This document shows, one piece after another, positions 1-11,500 of a stretch of DNA of 64,000 nucleotides. The DNA comes from Oscheius tipulae (lineage: Eukaryota > Nematoda > Chromadorea > Rhabditida > Rhabditidae). The notes beneath the pieces were generated by a model that ran no database searches, was not told the DNA's origin, and saw nothing but the letters and a program-made list of their open reading frames with translations. The stretch spans positions 6,685,501 through 6,749,500 of the forward strand of contig JASJZH010000002.1 of NCBI GenBank assembly GCA_037178975.1, in the 5' to 3' direction. Position 1 is the stretch's first letter, and every line of letters begins with the position of its first letter. A program made the position numbers and the translations under genes.

Positions 1-198
1 TTGACCGAGTTCAGTACTGTATCCAGTGTTCCAATCTTGAAAAAACAACCACCCTGGCACGATTGTCCACTGCCAGTCTCATAGCTTCCACTATTTGTAA
101 TGTACTGACCTTGTCAGCTGTAACAATTAAGATGAGGAAGAAAATGCAGAGACCAACATAGCTTCCACGTTCTATTCTTTGTCCATGTTTGTACCCAG

Positions 199-2370
199 GT
201 TGCAATCGGGAATGGCCACAAATGGTGAGAGTGTCTGGCAGAGATCTTTGAGACTACAAGAAAGTGAGACAGAGATCTGTTACAGATACTTCGTCCTCTT
301 GACAGTGATAATGATGGTCTTCGGCACATTGTATGATCTCTTCGTCTTCCAGGCAGAATTGGAAAAGTTGCCTCCCGATGTGGCCAAGACTCATCGAGAT
401 AAGTCACGTGAGTTTCACTGTCTCTGTCTTTCTCATTCCTACATATTTCCAGACCTCTTCGTCCGAGTAGTTCTCGCCTACAGCATGTACGAAAACGGTC
501 GCTGGATCCTTAACACCAAGAAGAACGACGGAGACATTGACTGTCTCCACGGAATGAGAGTGCTGAGTATGTGCTGGATCATCCTGGGACACACCTACTA
601 CTACATTGGTAGGAGTCTGACCACTGACAATCTGATTCCAACACTCATCAACTTCCCCAAAATGTTCTATACCCAAATAATTGTCCAGGCTCCACTGGCT
701 GTGGACTCCTTCTTTTTTCTCAGGTACTGATTCCGTCACAATTAAAATAGCTTTCTATTCAGTGGAATGCTTTCTTCCTACCTCTTCTTCAAACGAGTCT
801 TCAAGCTGAAAACCTTGAGGAACTTCTCCAGTCCCCTGGTCTGGCTGATGATTGCCTTCAAGCGCTACACTAGGTAGACAAAATGTAAACGAATACATGG
901 GCATAGATTGACACCAACTTATGCTGTAATCATGCTCTTCGACGTGACTCTGTTCATGTACGTGTCTTCTGGTCCGTTCTGGAGAGCTATTGAACCTCAG
1001 GTAGGACGCGAAAGAAATGGAGAGACAGACAGACAGAAAGAAAGACAGAGGGAGAGAGAAGCAGAGCGACAGAGAAACAGAGACAGAGGTAGAGACAACC
1101 AGACTCCTTAGGGCTGTCGAATCAGTGGCTGGACCAACTTTGTCTACCTGAACAACTTCCTCCTCCAGGATAAGGAATGTGTAAGTTTTCCGGCTGTCTG
1201 ATTTCCAAACAAACGTTCAGTGCATGGGCTGGACATGGTACTTGGCCAACGACATGCAACTGCACATAGTTCTTGCACCGATTCTTATTATAACCTTCTG
1301 CAAGTTTGTCTCTTTTCAATTAAAGTTAAGAGAACGTTTTTTAGAAGCATGAAATGGGGATTCGTGGTCAGTGGGGTGCTGATGGCTGCCTCTTCGATTG
1401 TTCACCTTTGGATAGTACTGGTCAATGACTACCCGCCGGCTCCGATTCTGACTGCCAAGCTACAAATGTGGGTGACAGAGATAGTGAAGGTGAAAGTTTC
1501 TTTCAGTGTTCACAAGCTAGATGCCTACTGGAACGATGTTTACATCCGACCCTACGTTCGCTGTGGTCCCTTCATAATCGGTGTCTGCATGGCCTACATT
1601 TTAAATCATGTGACCAAGGGGAATTCTCTGCGTGTCAAAATGAGCAAGGTGTATCTATCTGCCTCTTGGAGAAACTTGATGTTCAGAAACAATTGCTCAT
1701 TGGATGGACCCTGTCTACAATCCTTGGCCTGTACTCTGTCTTCGGACTGGCTGTCTACGCAAAAACTGGAGACATTTCGGAATGGTGGAGAATCCTCTAC
1801 GTGCTGGTTGGACGGCCTTCTTACGCTCTAGCTATAGCCTGGGTGGCCTTCGCCTGTGCTACTGGAAATGGTGGTCCTGTCAATACTTTCCTTGGCTGGA
1901 AACTGTTCATTCCACTCTCAAAGATCACCTACTGCGCCTACCTTCTTCATCCGATTCTGCTGCAGATCTATAACTTGTCTAGACCACAGCCCTTCCATTT
2001 CACTACCTTCTTCCAAATGGTACGTTGACAGAGAGACAGACAGACAGAGAGCTTACAGTTACGACATACCATGGAAGCCGTCTTCGTCTCTTACAGTCTG
2101 GCCTTCTTCTTCGCCTGTGCCTTCGAGAGACCCTTCTTCCACTTCGATGATATGATCCTCTCTCCCAAGAAGAGAGAGGCCAAAGAGGCGGCCCGTCGAC
2201 AGAATGGAACTGTCGAAAAGGTCCCCATGATCGAACAGAATGAAACTGTCGAAGAGGATCCCATGATCGAACAGAACGGAACTGTCGAAGAGGTTCCCAT
2301 GATCGAACAGAATGGAAACAAGACAGAAGATCAGATGCGGTTCATCGATGAGAAGGTGGAGGAAAAGTAG
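199..2370 (+). CDS. NRF-6-like membrane acyltransferase, 5' partial
   Basis: This is a multi-pass membrane protein of the nose-resistant-to-fluoxetine family (acyltransferase_3 domain). In C. elegans, NRF-6 relatives are needed for fluoxetine response and lipid or yolk transport; the substrate here is unknown. I read about nine exons. Diagnostic stretches are CLHGMRVLSMCWIILGHTYYY near 545-600, RLTPTYAVIMLFD near 909-945, WTNFVYLNN near 1130 and MGWTWYLANDMQ near 1222-1257. The GH in ILGHTY is the conserved acyltransferase histidine region. Several hydrophobic helices follow, up to about 2010. Introns are short (for example 408-452, 724-760 and 2020-2058), and one contains purine-rich AGAC repeats. 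The C-terminus is an acidic hydrophilic tail with tandem 12-residue repeats, ending at TAG 2368-2370. The N-terminal NRF domain and the start codon lie upstream of the window or in exons I cannot resolve. Confidence 0.88.
2203..2310 (+). repeat. 36-bp coding minisatellite, three copies
   Basis: Three in-frame 36-bp units (2203-2238, 2239-2274, 2275-2310) and the start of a fourth encode about NGTVEEVPMIEQ each, in the cytoplasmic or luminal tail of the NRF-6-like protein. Units differ at only a few bases, which points to recent expansion. Copy number is likely to vary between strains. Confidence 0.85.
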
Positions 2371-2434
2371 ATTCATGTATAGTCTATAGAGAGCTTTGAG
2401 TCGTGAGCTTAGTTTTGACAAGCTTGTACAAACT

Positions 2435-2440
2435 AATAAA
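2435..2440 (+). terminator. poly(A) signal of NRF-6-like gene
   Basis: AATAAA lies 65 bp after the TAG stop and suits the 3' end of the NRF-6-like transcript. Confidence 0.6.
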
Positions 2441-2460
2441 GAGATTGTCGTAGATGAGCA

Positions 2461-2540
2461 TTCCCAGAGCCACAACAGCCACAGCCTCAACAAGGTCATG
2501 CCGTTTATCCAGGATCGTTAGGTCACAGCCACAGCTGTTA
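2461..2540 (-). repeat. dispersed ATAAACGACATGACC-type repeat, copy 1
   Basis: Read on the minus strand, this shows GGATAAACGGCATGACC followed by TTGAGGCTGTGGCTGTTGTGG, with a second partial unit TAACAGCTGTGGCTGTGACC. The same words recur at 14486-14600, 18235-18385, 20160-20215 and 21820-21895. Confidence 0.6.
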
Positions 2541-3480
2541 TTTCCTGTCATTTCTTCAATAGCCAAAACAGTTTCAATAACTTTGCCCTTTTGTACTAGA
2601 AACTTTACAGTAGCTTTCGCTTGGAATCCCTGACTCTAAAATACCCTTCTCTGACCATCATGACTAGACTCTATAACTCTCAATGTCTTGTCAGTAGCTG
2701 CCTTTCACAGTCGCGAGAACTCCGTCGACGAGGAACGTCTGACCATCATGACTAGACTCTGTTGTCGGCTTTGCCGCCTGTTCGGCGGTTTTATTGAACT
2801 CCGTTTCATCCAATGTCAAGAAACTCCCCAATAGCTTTCTTTTTACAATTAAAACAATTAAAACAGTAACTTGTCGCTACTGGAGGAGACGATAGCCTCC
2901 CGAACAACAAGCTGTGTGGATGCTGGAAAGACAGTAAAGGGTCAGTAAAGGAGATGTGACGGAGCAGTGGTAATGCTGGAACTGTCTGGAGGCTGCGGAG
3001 AAGATATTGGATCAATGCGAATACCTCGAATGACCATGTGACCCTGAAATTACTACAAACTGTTACGGAAGCTCTGAGAGCCGGTTGCCTGCAATAGTTA
3101 ATGTCAAACTCTGCGTGCCAATCCCCTTATGTCCAGCCGCGTAAACAAAAAAATCTCTTCCGACTGGACACACAAAAACGCGCCCCGACTACCGATCGAT
3201 CCTTTAGTAGCCGCTGCCCTCGATAAGGTTCTCTGGCCTCTCGGTTCTCATAACATCTCTTGACCGATGTTTAAGCTTCTTCTTTTCTCCCCTTATCAAT
3301 GCCTATCCAAGTGACCTATGTGGACAGCCGTCCGCCGCCTGCGACAAATAGCTCGCCATAAACAGGTAGATCATATCTATTTTAGACAGCAAGGGAACTA
3401 AAACGCCGTTAGGAAGATTTTCCATGTATAAAATTCATGTATATTCCATAAAAGAGAAACAAGAAAAAGAGAATCTTTAT

Positions 3481-3547
3481 TGCCTGGGATCGAACCCGTA
3501 CCATTTGCACCACAGACCGCGCTCTTACCCGCTGAGCCAGGGGGCAG
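3481..3547 (-). repeat. tRNA-like fragment (SINE or tRNA pseudogene)
   Basis: The minus strand carries a pol III A-box-like segment (TGGCTCAGCGGGTAAGAGCG) and, 30 nt later, a B-box-like segment (GGGTTCGATCCC). The T-arm and acceptor stems do not pair fully, so I do not call a functional tRNA. It may be a tRNA-derived SINE head or a decayed tRNA. Confidence 0.45.
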
Positions 3548-3706
3548 AAGTATATTATCTCGCGCAAAAAAACAGGCGTGATTAGAATCCAGTTCACTGT
3601 TCTCGCGAGAAATAAACATGAACACAACATAGTGATTACACTGGTCCTGAGAGACCAAGTTGACCCTCTCGCATCCCAAAACAACACCTGTTCTATTCCT
3701 CTCAAA

Positions 3707-5596
3707 ATGCGTCCCTTTTCCCTTCAACTTCGGCGCTTCTTCGCTACTACGAAAAAGGTTCATCTCCGTCTTCTTTTCCTAACTTTTCTAATCGTGAATC
3801 TTCATGTTGTCCTGCCGGCCATGTCCTCTTCACGGCCACCTCCTGCTGCCCTCCTGGAAGAGATCAAAATCCCGCCGAGATGGCTCTACGGTCCCGGACC
3901 ATCGAACATGGTTGACTCGGTGGCCAATGTTCAGAGCAGGAACCTGTTGGGACATCTGCATCCAGAGTTCTTGAAGGTATAAATGATTTGTAGAAGTAAC
4001 AAAATGGGGCTTCAGATCATGGACGATGCTCGGGAGGGTCTGAAGTATGTCTTCAAGACGAACAACAGCTACACTTTTGCTGTCAGTGGTACAGGTGGGA
4101 CAAGATTTCAAAAAAGGTTTTTGGGTGAAAGACATGGCTTATCTGTTTAGCGAAGATTTGAGAAGACGTGCGGTTCGGGAGTTCCCATTTCTTATCCTTG
4201 ACATATTGGGACCAAACTTTCAACAGCCCTGATGTCCGTGCTAGGGCAATATTTCCCATGACCAGTAGCCACGAACCATTACTGACAGACATGTTGCACT
4301 GCAGGCTGTATCTGGTCAGAGAACTAGGTTATGTATCCCTCTTTGAAATAAAACCTTAAATTTTTTACTCTTAGCAGGATAGTAGACGGGTCAGTTGAGA
4401 AGAGGCTGGGTACGAGAATGGAAAGTTCGTAGACAAATGATAGTCCCTGAGGCTGTGAAAAAACAATAGACATCAGCTCTGGTAGCTGGAAGTTCTTTAA
4501 TCTAGTCTATTTTTGCGTAGACCTTCAAATGTAACTTCAAAACTCTAGCTGGCAGGGCACGGATCTTCATCAGCTGTCACTTTTCAGGCCACGCCGGCAT
4601 GGAAGCCGCCATACTCAACCTCCTGGAACGTGGCCAGAAGCTTCTCGTTGTCCAGATAGGACTCTGGGGACAACGAGCCGCTGATCTCGGAAGAAGACTC
4701 GAGCTCGATGTCCATGTTATCGAGGCTCCTCTAGGAACTGCTATGCCTTTGGACAGGATTGAGAAAGTACCTCTCTGTATATTTGGAGTACTCATTAAAC
4801 TGCTCAGGCATTGGAAGAAGTCCGTCCTCAGGTCATCTTTGTCTGTCACGGAGACTCTTCGACCGGTGTGGCGCAGCCTCTAGAAGGAATTGGGGCAGCT
4901 TGTCGCAAAACGGACACTTTGTTCCTGGTCGATACTGTAGCCTCGCTTGGAGGAGCCCCGTTTGATTCGGACGAGCTCGGAGTCGATTGTGTCTACTCGG
5001 CGACGCAGAAAGTTCTGAATGCTCCTCCTGGTCTCGCTCCGATTTCCTTCTCTGACAGGGCTATTGCCAGTATTAGGAACCGGAAGACGAGAGTGGCCAG
5101 CTTTTACTTTGATGCCTTGGAGCTAGGAAACTATTGGGGATGTGATGGTCAGGCCAGGAGATACCATCATACTGCTCCAATCTCTACTGTCTATGCACTG
5201 AGAGAGACTCTGGCTGAAGTTGCGAAGCAGGTGAGAGAGCAGAGACAAAGACGGAAATTGGATTTTCAGGGTATCGACCAGGAGATCCAGCGCCACCTAA
5301 ACAATGCCCAGAGACTATACTCCCAGTTAGAAGAAGCCGGCATCAACATGTTTGTCGAGGACAAGACCATCCGTCTGCCATGTTTGACCACAATCCTGGT
5401 CCCCGAAGGAGTCGACTGGAAGAGTGTCCAGGAAGAGCTGATGGGTCAAGGAGTAGAGATAGCCGGTGGACTGGGCGCCACTTTGGGCAAAATCTGGCGC
5501 CTGGGTACTTTTGGAGCCAACTCGGAAGAGGATCGTATCAGCAAGGTCGTGAAGATGCTCATCACTGCCGTTCAGAAAAGAAAGAGCAATCTGTGA
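3707..5596 (+). CDS. AGXT: alanine-glyoxylate / serine-pyruvate aminotransferase
   Basis: This PLP-dependent class V aminotransferase converts glyoxylate plus alanine to glycine plus pyruvate (glyoxylate detoxification). Five exons (3707-3976, 4016-4094, 4588-4766, 4808-5230, 5270-5596) encode 425 residues. Family motifs are YGPGPSN early on, VSGTGHAG across intron 2, LLVVQIGLWGQRA, CHGDSSTG, LVDTVASLGG and SATQKVLNAPPG, which holds the PLP-binding lysine. WGCDGQARRYHHT and the C-terminal EIAGGLG region are also present. All expected parts are intact. The first ATG adds 38 residues before an internal Met at 3821: a basic stretch followed by a hydrophobic segment. Starting at 3821 gives 387 residues, close to mammalian AGXT. 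The protein ends SNL, a possible weak peroxisomal PTS1. AATAAA follows at about 5629. Confidence 0.95.
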
Positions 5597-5961
5597 TCGA
5601 GAATTATTGTCTGTATAGCTCGGGTTATAATAAATTTTATGTGGTCACAACAGTTTTACTCATATTGCTGTGAAGGACATCGAGGGGCTTACCATGATAC
5701 CCTATACCTTTTGTTGAAAGAAGCCTCCAAAGTCTACCAGGGGTTTTCAAATACTGTTTATTTTCCTTCCCGGAAACTGTAGGAATAATTTGTACGCAAT
5801 TGCGCATTCGGTCCAGAGCGCGTTTGTCAATTGTCACTACGAATCGGCCTTCATTATATTCTGTCATTTTTTCATATTTTCTAATTCTTTATCGTGCTAT
5901 TTCTTTAAAAAAAATACTAAAAAGGCAAATAAAGACTTTGCCAACAAATTTCCTCTTACAG

Positions 5962-8144
5962 ATGGCCAACCTCCAGCAGCTTCATACCACGCTCTTGTCC
6001 GAATTCGGCAAGGCCCAGAAGAATCCGAACACTATCGAGCAAATCCTCGGGCAGCTGAGAGAGGCTCTCAACAACAGTACTACGGATTCCAGTGCTTTGA
6101 GTGCTATCTACAAGTGGGTTCGGGTGTCAATTTAGTTTACAAGCTGCTATTGTATCAGTCTACCTGTTCCCATCCCCTGTAAACTTTACATAGGCATCAT
6201 TTACCTTTCTAGTATGTCAAATAGCCAACAAACTACGGACTTTGAACAGTACCAGACGCTTTCGCTCCCGGCGGAGCGATCTTTTTGTAACTTCAACTGT
6301 TCTGTCTCGACTTGTCAACTCTAGTCTACGATAACACTTGACAGAAAAAGCTACAGAAAAAATAATGGTCACCGTGATCTGTCGAACTCTCCCAAACACT
6401 GAATAGTCTTTTCATCAGATGACAGTGCAATGTCAAACCTTGACAGTAAAGGACAGATCTATGAACATCGCAACAGGCAGACTCAGTTTCGAGCTTGAGT
6501 AAAGACTGATACTAGTAAAGACCGACAGCTTTGGTAGGGTTCTGGTATACTTTCTGTTTATGTGTTCTTTGGCCTCTTAGACTTACTTGACCTAAACTAA
6601 CATCCCTTCCAGCTGATATATCGTCTGATAGAACTTGAAAGGTACCAGTTATGAATACAGGCCATCCAACCTTAGCAAAGAAACAGACCCGTTTCAGGGA
6701 TGTCTACGAGATCTCTGCTCTGCTCGCCGTCTTGAAAGCTGACATGAAGTCTTTCGAGAACGCCATTCTTCAGGTACTTTCACTTTTGCTCATTTTTTGT
6801 ACTCATCCACTCATTTAGGTGCTCTCCTTCTACGAGATGTCTCCCTCCGACCAGGAGAACAAGCACCTGATGCTCGGTCTCTACCTCATGTTCCTTCTCG
6901 CGAGCAAGGATCGTCTCTCTGACTTCCATATGGTCTTGGAGAAGATTCCGCAGTCTGAACAACTGAACAATGCCTATATTGCCACCCCGGTCAAGCTGGA
7001 GCAGTCTCTGATGGAAGGAGCTTACAATAAGGTCGTTCTGACCGAGAAGAACATCCCAAGTCCCTTCTACACGATCTTCATTCGCATCATGATGGATGCT
7101 GTTAGGTGGGATTTGGTTTTTGACATGATTGTATAGAATTCAGGGAAAACATTGCTTATTCGATCCAGAAGTCTTTCAAGATGGTCAGTCTTTCAGTGGC
7201 TACTACCATGCTTCTGTTCGACAATCAGGCACAGACTACGGAGTTTGCTAATCAGGTATGCCTTTTTCTTCTTATTACCAGAGGAAAGAGTATGGGCTAG
7301 TCTTCCATCCTTCGCCACATTAGAGTTTGTCTAGCCAGCGGCATCTATCCTTTTCAACAAGCAGCCTGAGGGCGCTTGCGCAGTCCTATTTTTGAGACTT
7401 GTCAGCCAAAACCTTAATAACCTCTGACTTGTCATCTTTAGTTCGTGATCCCAGACAAAGAAAAATGAAAAGAAGCCAGCCACCTTGGAACTTGGAATAG
7501 TATAGATCATCTTTGTCCTGTCCTATCAATCCGTTCGCTTCTAATCTTCTAATCAGGCATTGTTAGATTGGCTGTCAGAGCTGAGAAGCGGAACCCTGAT
7601 GGAATATTGTTGTAACACGAGAGAGCGAAATCAAATGTTAGCTTTATTGGTGTCCAAATCTTGAAGTCCTAAAGCGCACTTCTATTATACAATAAGAGAA
7701 TACTAAAAGGAACATGGATATCGCATTCCAGCTCCTCAACACATCAATTTCATATCTTAACAAACCGTCCCTGTATCTTTCGTTCACCTGTCCTGTTCAA
7801 GTTAAACGTCTTCAAAGTCGAAGTTTTGTATCTGTCATCCTGTCCTATTCTAACCGTGTCTGTCTGACAGTCCCGTTCTTATCCTGCCCCTGTAACTTGA
7901 CAGTGTCTTCATCAGACAAGCATCTTGAAAGCTAACATCCATCTTCCGGAAAGAGACACTATCAGAGATTCGCAGCAGTCTCAGTCTCCTAAAACATCCA
8001 AACTTTCAGCACCACTGGAAGTCGGAAGCCGGCTACTTCGTCTTCGAGTCGACTCCCGTCGCACAGGAGAAACAGCCGCTGGAGACGACACGAATTGCCA
8101 AGCAGATGCTTTACTACGCGAAGCAGCTCGAGATGATCGTCTAA
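5962..8144 (+). CDS. PSMD8: 26S proteasome non-ATPase subunit RPN12/PSMD8
   Basis: RPN12 is a lid subunit of the 19S regulatory particle. Exon 1 starts MANLQQLHTTL at 5962, immediately after a TTACAG acceptor, a typical trans-splice site position. Family sequence continues through LAKKQTRFRDVYEIS (about 6670-6715), FYEMSPSDQENKHLMLGLYL, LMEGAYNKVVLTEKNIPS and the short exon EFRENIAYSIQKS (about 7138-7255). The last exon, after a roughly 750-bp intron, contains HHWKSEAGYFVF and ends AKQMLYYAKQLEMIV, the family-typical C-terminus. Around 6649-6651 the frame LIYRLIELERYQL meets the next frame with one base missing. No alternative splicing I tried repairs this cleanly, so it is either an assembly indel or a real lesion. 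The rest is well conserved, which favours a live gene. Confidence 0.88.
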
Positions 8145-8518
8145 CTCTATACATTACTGTTGTGTAACTTATTGTCCTAAAAACTACATTTCTGTCTTAT
8201 CAAACCGGTAAGAGTAAACCTTGGAATATTTATGTCAACAGTGAGCAATACGAGTGAGGATGAGAATCACAGAAAACAACGAAGGCAACAACAACTTCAG
8301 AACGCGAGACGGTACGGCGGATGACAAGGTTAAAAAATATGAGGTGATAAATTTAGAGAGACACACACACACTTTGCTTTTGCTTAGCTCTGATGAGATC
8401 ACTGATTTGTTTTGGAAAGAAACCGGGACGGTTCTCCTCTACCCGTAATGGAGGAAAAACTAGAGACACGTTGGAAATTGATGAAGATAGTGAAAAGAAG
8501 TGTTTTGGGGAGCTGGGA
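8145..8518. other. convergent intergenic gap
   Basis: The RPN12 and MED26-like genes converge here. A short (CA)n run lies near 8361-8372. No gene was seen. Confidence 0.5.
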
Positions 8519-11500
8519 TTACTCGTAATTGGCATAAGGCTTGTCTTCCTCCGCGTAGTACTGCTTTGGATCAGGATATCTGGAAAAGTTTCATTGTCAG
8601 AGAGACAGTGAGACAGGACGGCAAAAAGACAGAAAGCCAACTCACTTATAAGTTATAAAATCAGGAACTGTAGGATCTTCGAGGTAGGGCAACGCGACGA
8701 CATCCTCCCCATTGATGTGGATCATGTAGACTTTATTGTGGTCTTCCAACTGAGCTGCCTTCTTTGTCTCCTTCTCTTCAACCCTCCTTCTTAGTTCTTC
8801 CATCGAGGGGAGCATATCCAGCCAGTTCACCTTCCGCCCAGTAGATGTTGTTGGTAAAAATGATTCCAGGCGGGATTCAGGTCTAGATTCTGGTCGGGAA
8901 ATTGGCTGGAGAGGTGATTCCGGTCGTTCTTCTTTTAAAGGAGTATCTCCCTTGATTGAGAGCCGAGGAAGACGGAGAATCAGGCCACCACGACGTTCAT
9001 CGGATGCTGAAAGATGAAACTTTTGTATTGGTATTCAAAGCGGGAAAGAGTCTGGACAGACAATGATCTTGGAGTTCGTCACTGACTCTGGGCACTTTTG
9101 GACAGCTCCTGAGCAACCCAGGTGAGAGACAGATCAACTGGGTAAGATTCAGGATAACAGGGTTAGGTGTCAGGATGGAGTTTGGATATGAGTCCCAAAC
9201 CACAGAGACTTGTCCAGGAGAGCTATCAAAACAGTGAGGGACACTATCTGGAAGTGAAGGCTGGCAAAAGTCGCAGACAGTGAGCTAGTAGTAAACTTAT
9301 GTAACCCATGGACTGCGACAGAGAATACGGTACAGTTTCCAGGAAGTGCTGTGAGCACACAGCGGATCAAATCAGAGTGAGTCGGAGAAGAGTCTGCAGA
9401 AGAAGCAGAACATCCTATAAAGGGGATGCTACTGGGACAATGAGAGAGAGAGAGAGAGTCAGCACAGATGCTTGGAAAGAGTCGGGGAAGAAACAGTGTT
9501 AGAGAGGAGAGCTCTAGGGTCCGCGACTGAGACAGAAGCGATCTAAAGAGCTGAAGTAATATACTCCGGATGAAGTTCAGAGAATTGGAAAGAGTCAGTG
9601 ATTGGACTTGGACCAGGTAGAGCGACAGAGCCAGGAACTTACGCGGAGACTCTTTAACAGCTTCCAACTGATCCGGCTTGATCTTCCGCTCATACTTGCG
9701 TTTCTTCCTTTCCGGCTGTAGCAGGGAGCTGGAGCTCGCGGAAGGCGGGATCTGAGGACCGTGAAGAAGCGATATTGCCAGCTATAAAAAACACGAGTCA
9801 CATCGACAAGAGATGGACACAGAACCTCTTCGTCTTGTTGCTCGCGCTTGACCTTTTCCTCATGGAGCCTCAACGAGGAGTCTATGCTCATGTGTTCTGG
9901 GAGGTTTTGGCTCAGTTGGGCAACCTAAAAGAGCGGTTTTAGTTCCTTTCAAGACCCAAAGTCTACCAATTCACTGGTGCTCTGAACCGCCATCCTGGCA
10001 GCCGAGACGGAGTGACTGACTCCGGGCTGTCCTTGTGATGACAGTCCCATGACCGTTTTCGTCCTTTTCAGAGCTCCACCGGCTGGCGGCTCGTCTGATT
10101 TCCTCTTTCCATTTCTGTTCTCATCACCCTTTCCGAGGAGGTCTGTTCCTACGGATTGTGACTTGTGGATGGCACCGTTAGGAGAGACGAGTTCTTTCGG
10201 AGCGTAGCTTCCATTGGCAGGAGAGACAGTCAGTCCTCGTCCTGAAAACAGAAGTTTCAATCTTTGTTGCTCTGCCTCTCTTTCTCTCTTTTCCTGTGTT
10301 TCTGTGTCTCTGTATCTCTCTCTGTTTCTGACTCTCTGTCCTGTTTGTGAATCAGTCTCATTTCCGTCTGTTATCTCCCCCTAGCTAGTCGACCATGGGA
10401 CGCAGGCGTGGCGCGACAAACACTCTCTCGAGCGCCTTGTGCTCTCCTAAAAAAAAGCCGAATGGGGGCATACCATTAGTCAGTCCGGTAGACGTCACCC
10501 GCCGATTGACAGGCGTGCCAGGTGTAACTCTTCGCGCCAACTTGGCAATATTGGGTGAGACCAGGTTCGGTGTTCCATTCGCCGATGACGCGGTGCTTGG
10601 TGGTCGAACCTGAAAGAGACCGGAACATAACTCTTTGTGTCTGGGAGTGTAGTCAGTTTGCCCTTTGGATAAACAGTCTCTCTCAGAACAAACCTCGACA
10701 AGTTTCTGCCAGTTTTTGATAAGAGACCGACATTTCTTCGAAACATCCGGCCATTTGTCAGCAATCTTCTTTCGAACCTCATTGACTGCGGCTCCGACTC
10801 GCGTGGACTGAAAAAAATTTCATTAGAAGTGTTATGTTTGTTTAGAGCCATTTTTTGCACCCAAGACCTCATTTCTCAGCTTAGTAATGTTTTGCAAAGT
10901 TATTGTTCAAATCGAATGTTACAAGTTTGTAGAACATCACAAAACTGTTGATGTCAAAAGAGGTGATTGAACAAGGCAGCATTTTTTGATGCCTTCCATA
11001 CTGGAAGGCGTCAGTAAGAGCTCCAACTATGGCGCACACAAGACACGTTCGAGTCCATGTCGGGAAAATTTATTGTTTTTGGGTTTATTGACAGAAGAAA
11101 CTAGTTTTTCGAGCTGTATATGCATTTCAATCTACCAAATTGAGTATGCCGTACTATCTAATAGTGGCAATTGAAAAGACTGACAAGCTAATGGTTACCT
11201 ACGGTCAATAGATTTCAGATAAACGTACAAGAAAGTGAATAATGGGTCAGGCTAGGAATCTATAGCGTTTTCAGCAGTTTTTGTACAGTTTCACATCTAA
11301 ATTCTCACCCAATCTCGCTCAGGAATGTTTGGAACTTTCCAGACCCCGCCCGTTCGTATCGCAGGCTGCTTGATTTCACAAGCCCGAGCGGCGGCGGGGG
11401 AGCCTCGACCTCGGTCTGTGTCTCTGTCTAGCCAAGACCGATCGATGCGTTGGGGTCAGAGTCAGACACCGTAGCAGGTTAGAGTCGCAGAGGCTCTCAC

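Larger units (their letters stand above)
2441..3706. other. intergenic region with repeats, no gene seen
   Basis: No convincing coding exon was found. It holds a copy of the TGGATAAACGACATGACC dispersed family (2461-2540, reverse orientation). A 22-bp direct duplication, containing CTGACCATCATGACTAGACT, lies at 2651-2672 and 2739-2760. A tRNA-like fragment lies at 3481-3547. The promoter of the aminotransferase gene must lie at its right end. Confidence 0.5.

Noticed and set aside
11-205. Minus-strand open frame at the left edge containing STLQIVEAMRLAVDN
   Set aside because: Protein-like but short, truncated by the window edge and overlapping the NRF-6-like exon region; no family recognised.
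9170-9667. Long minus-strand open frame inside MED26
   Set aside because: It is an extension of the exon ending KESP into the following intron; a GTAAGT donor and the next exon's phase show it is not translated.
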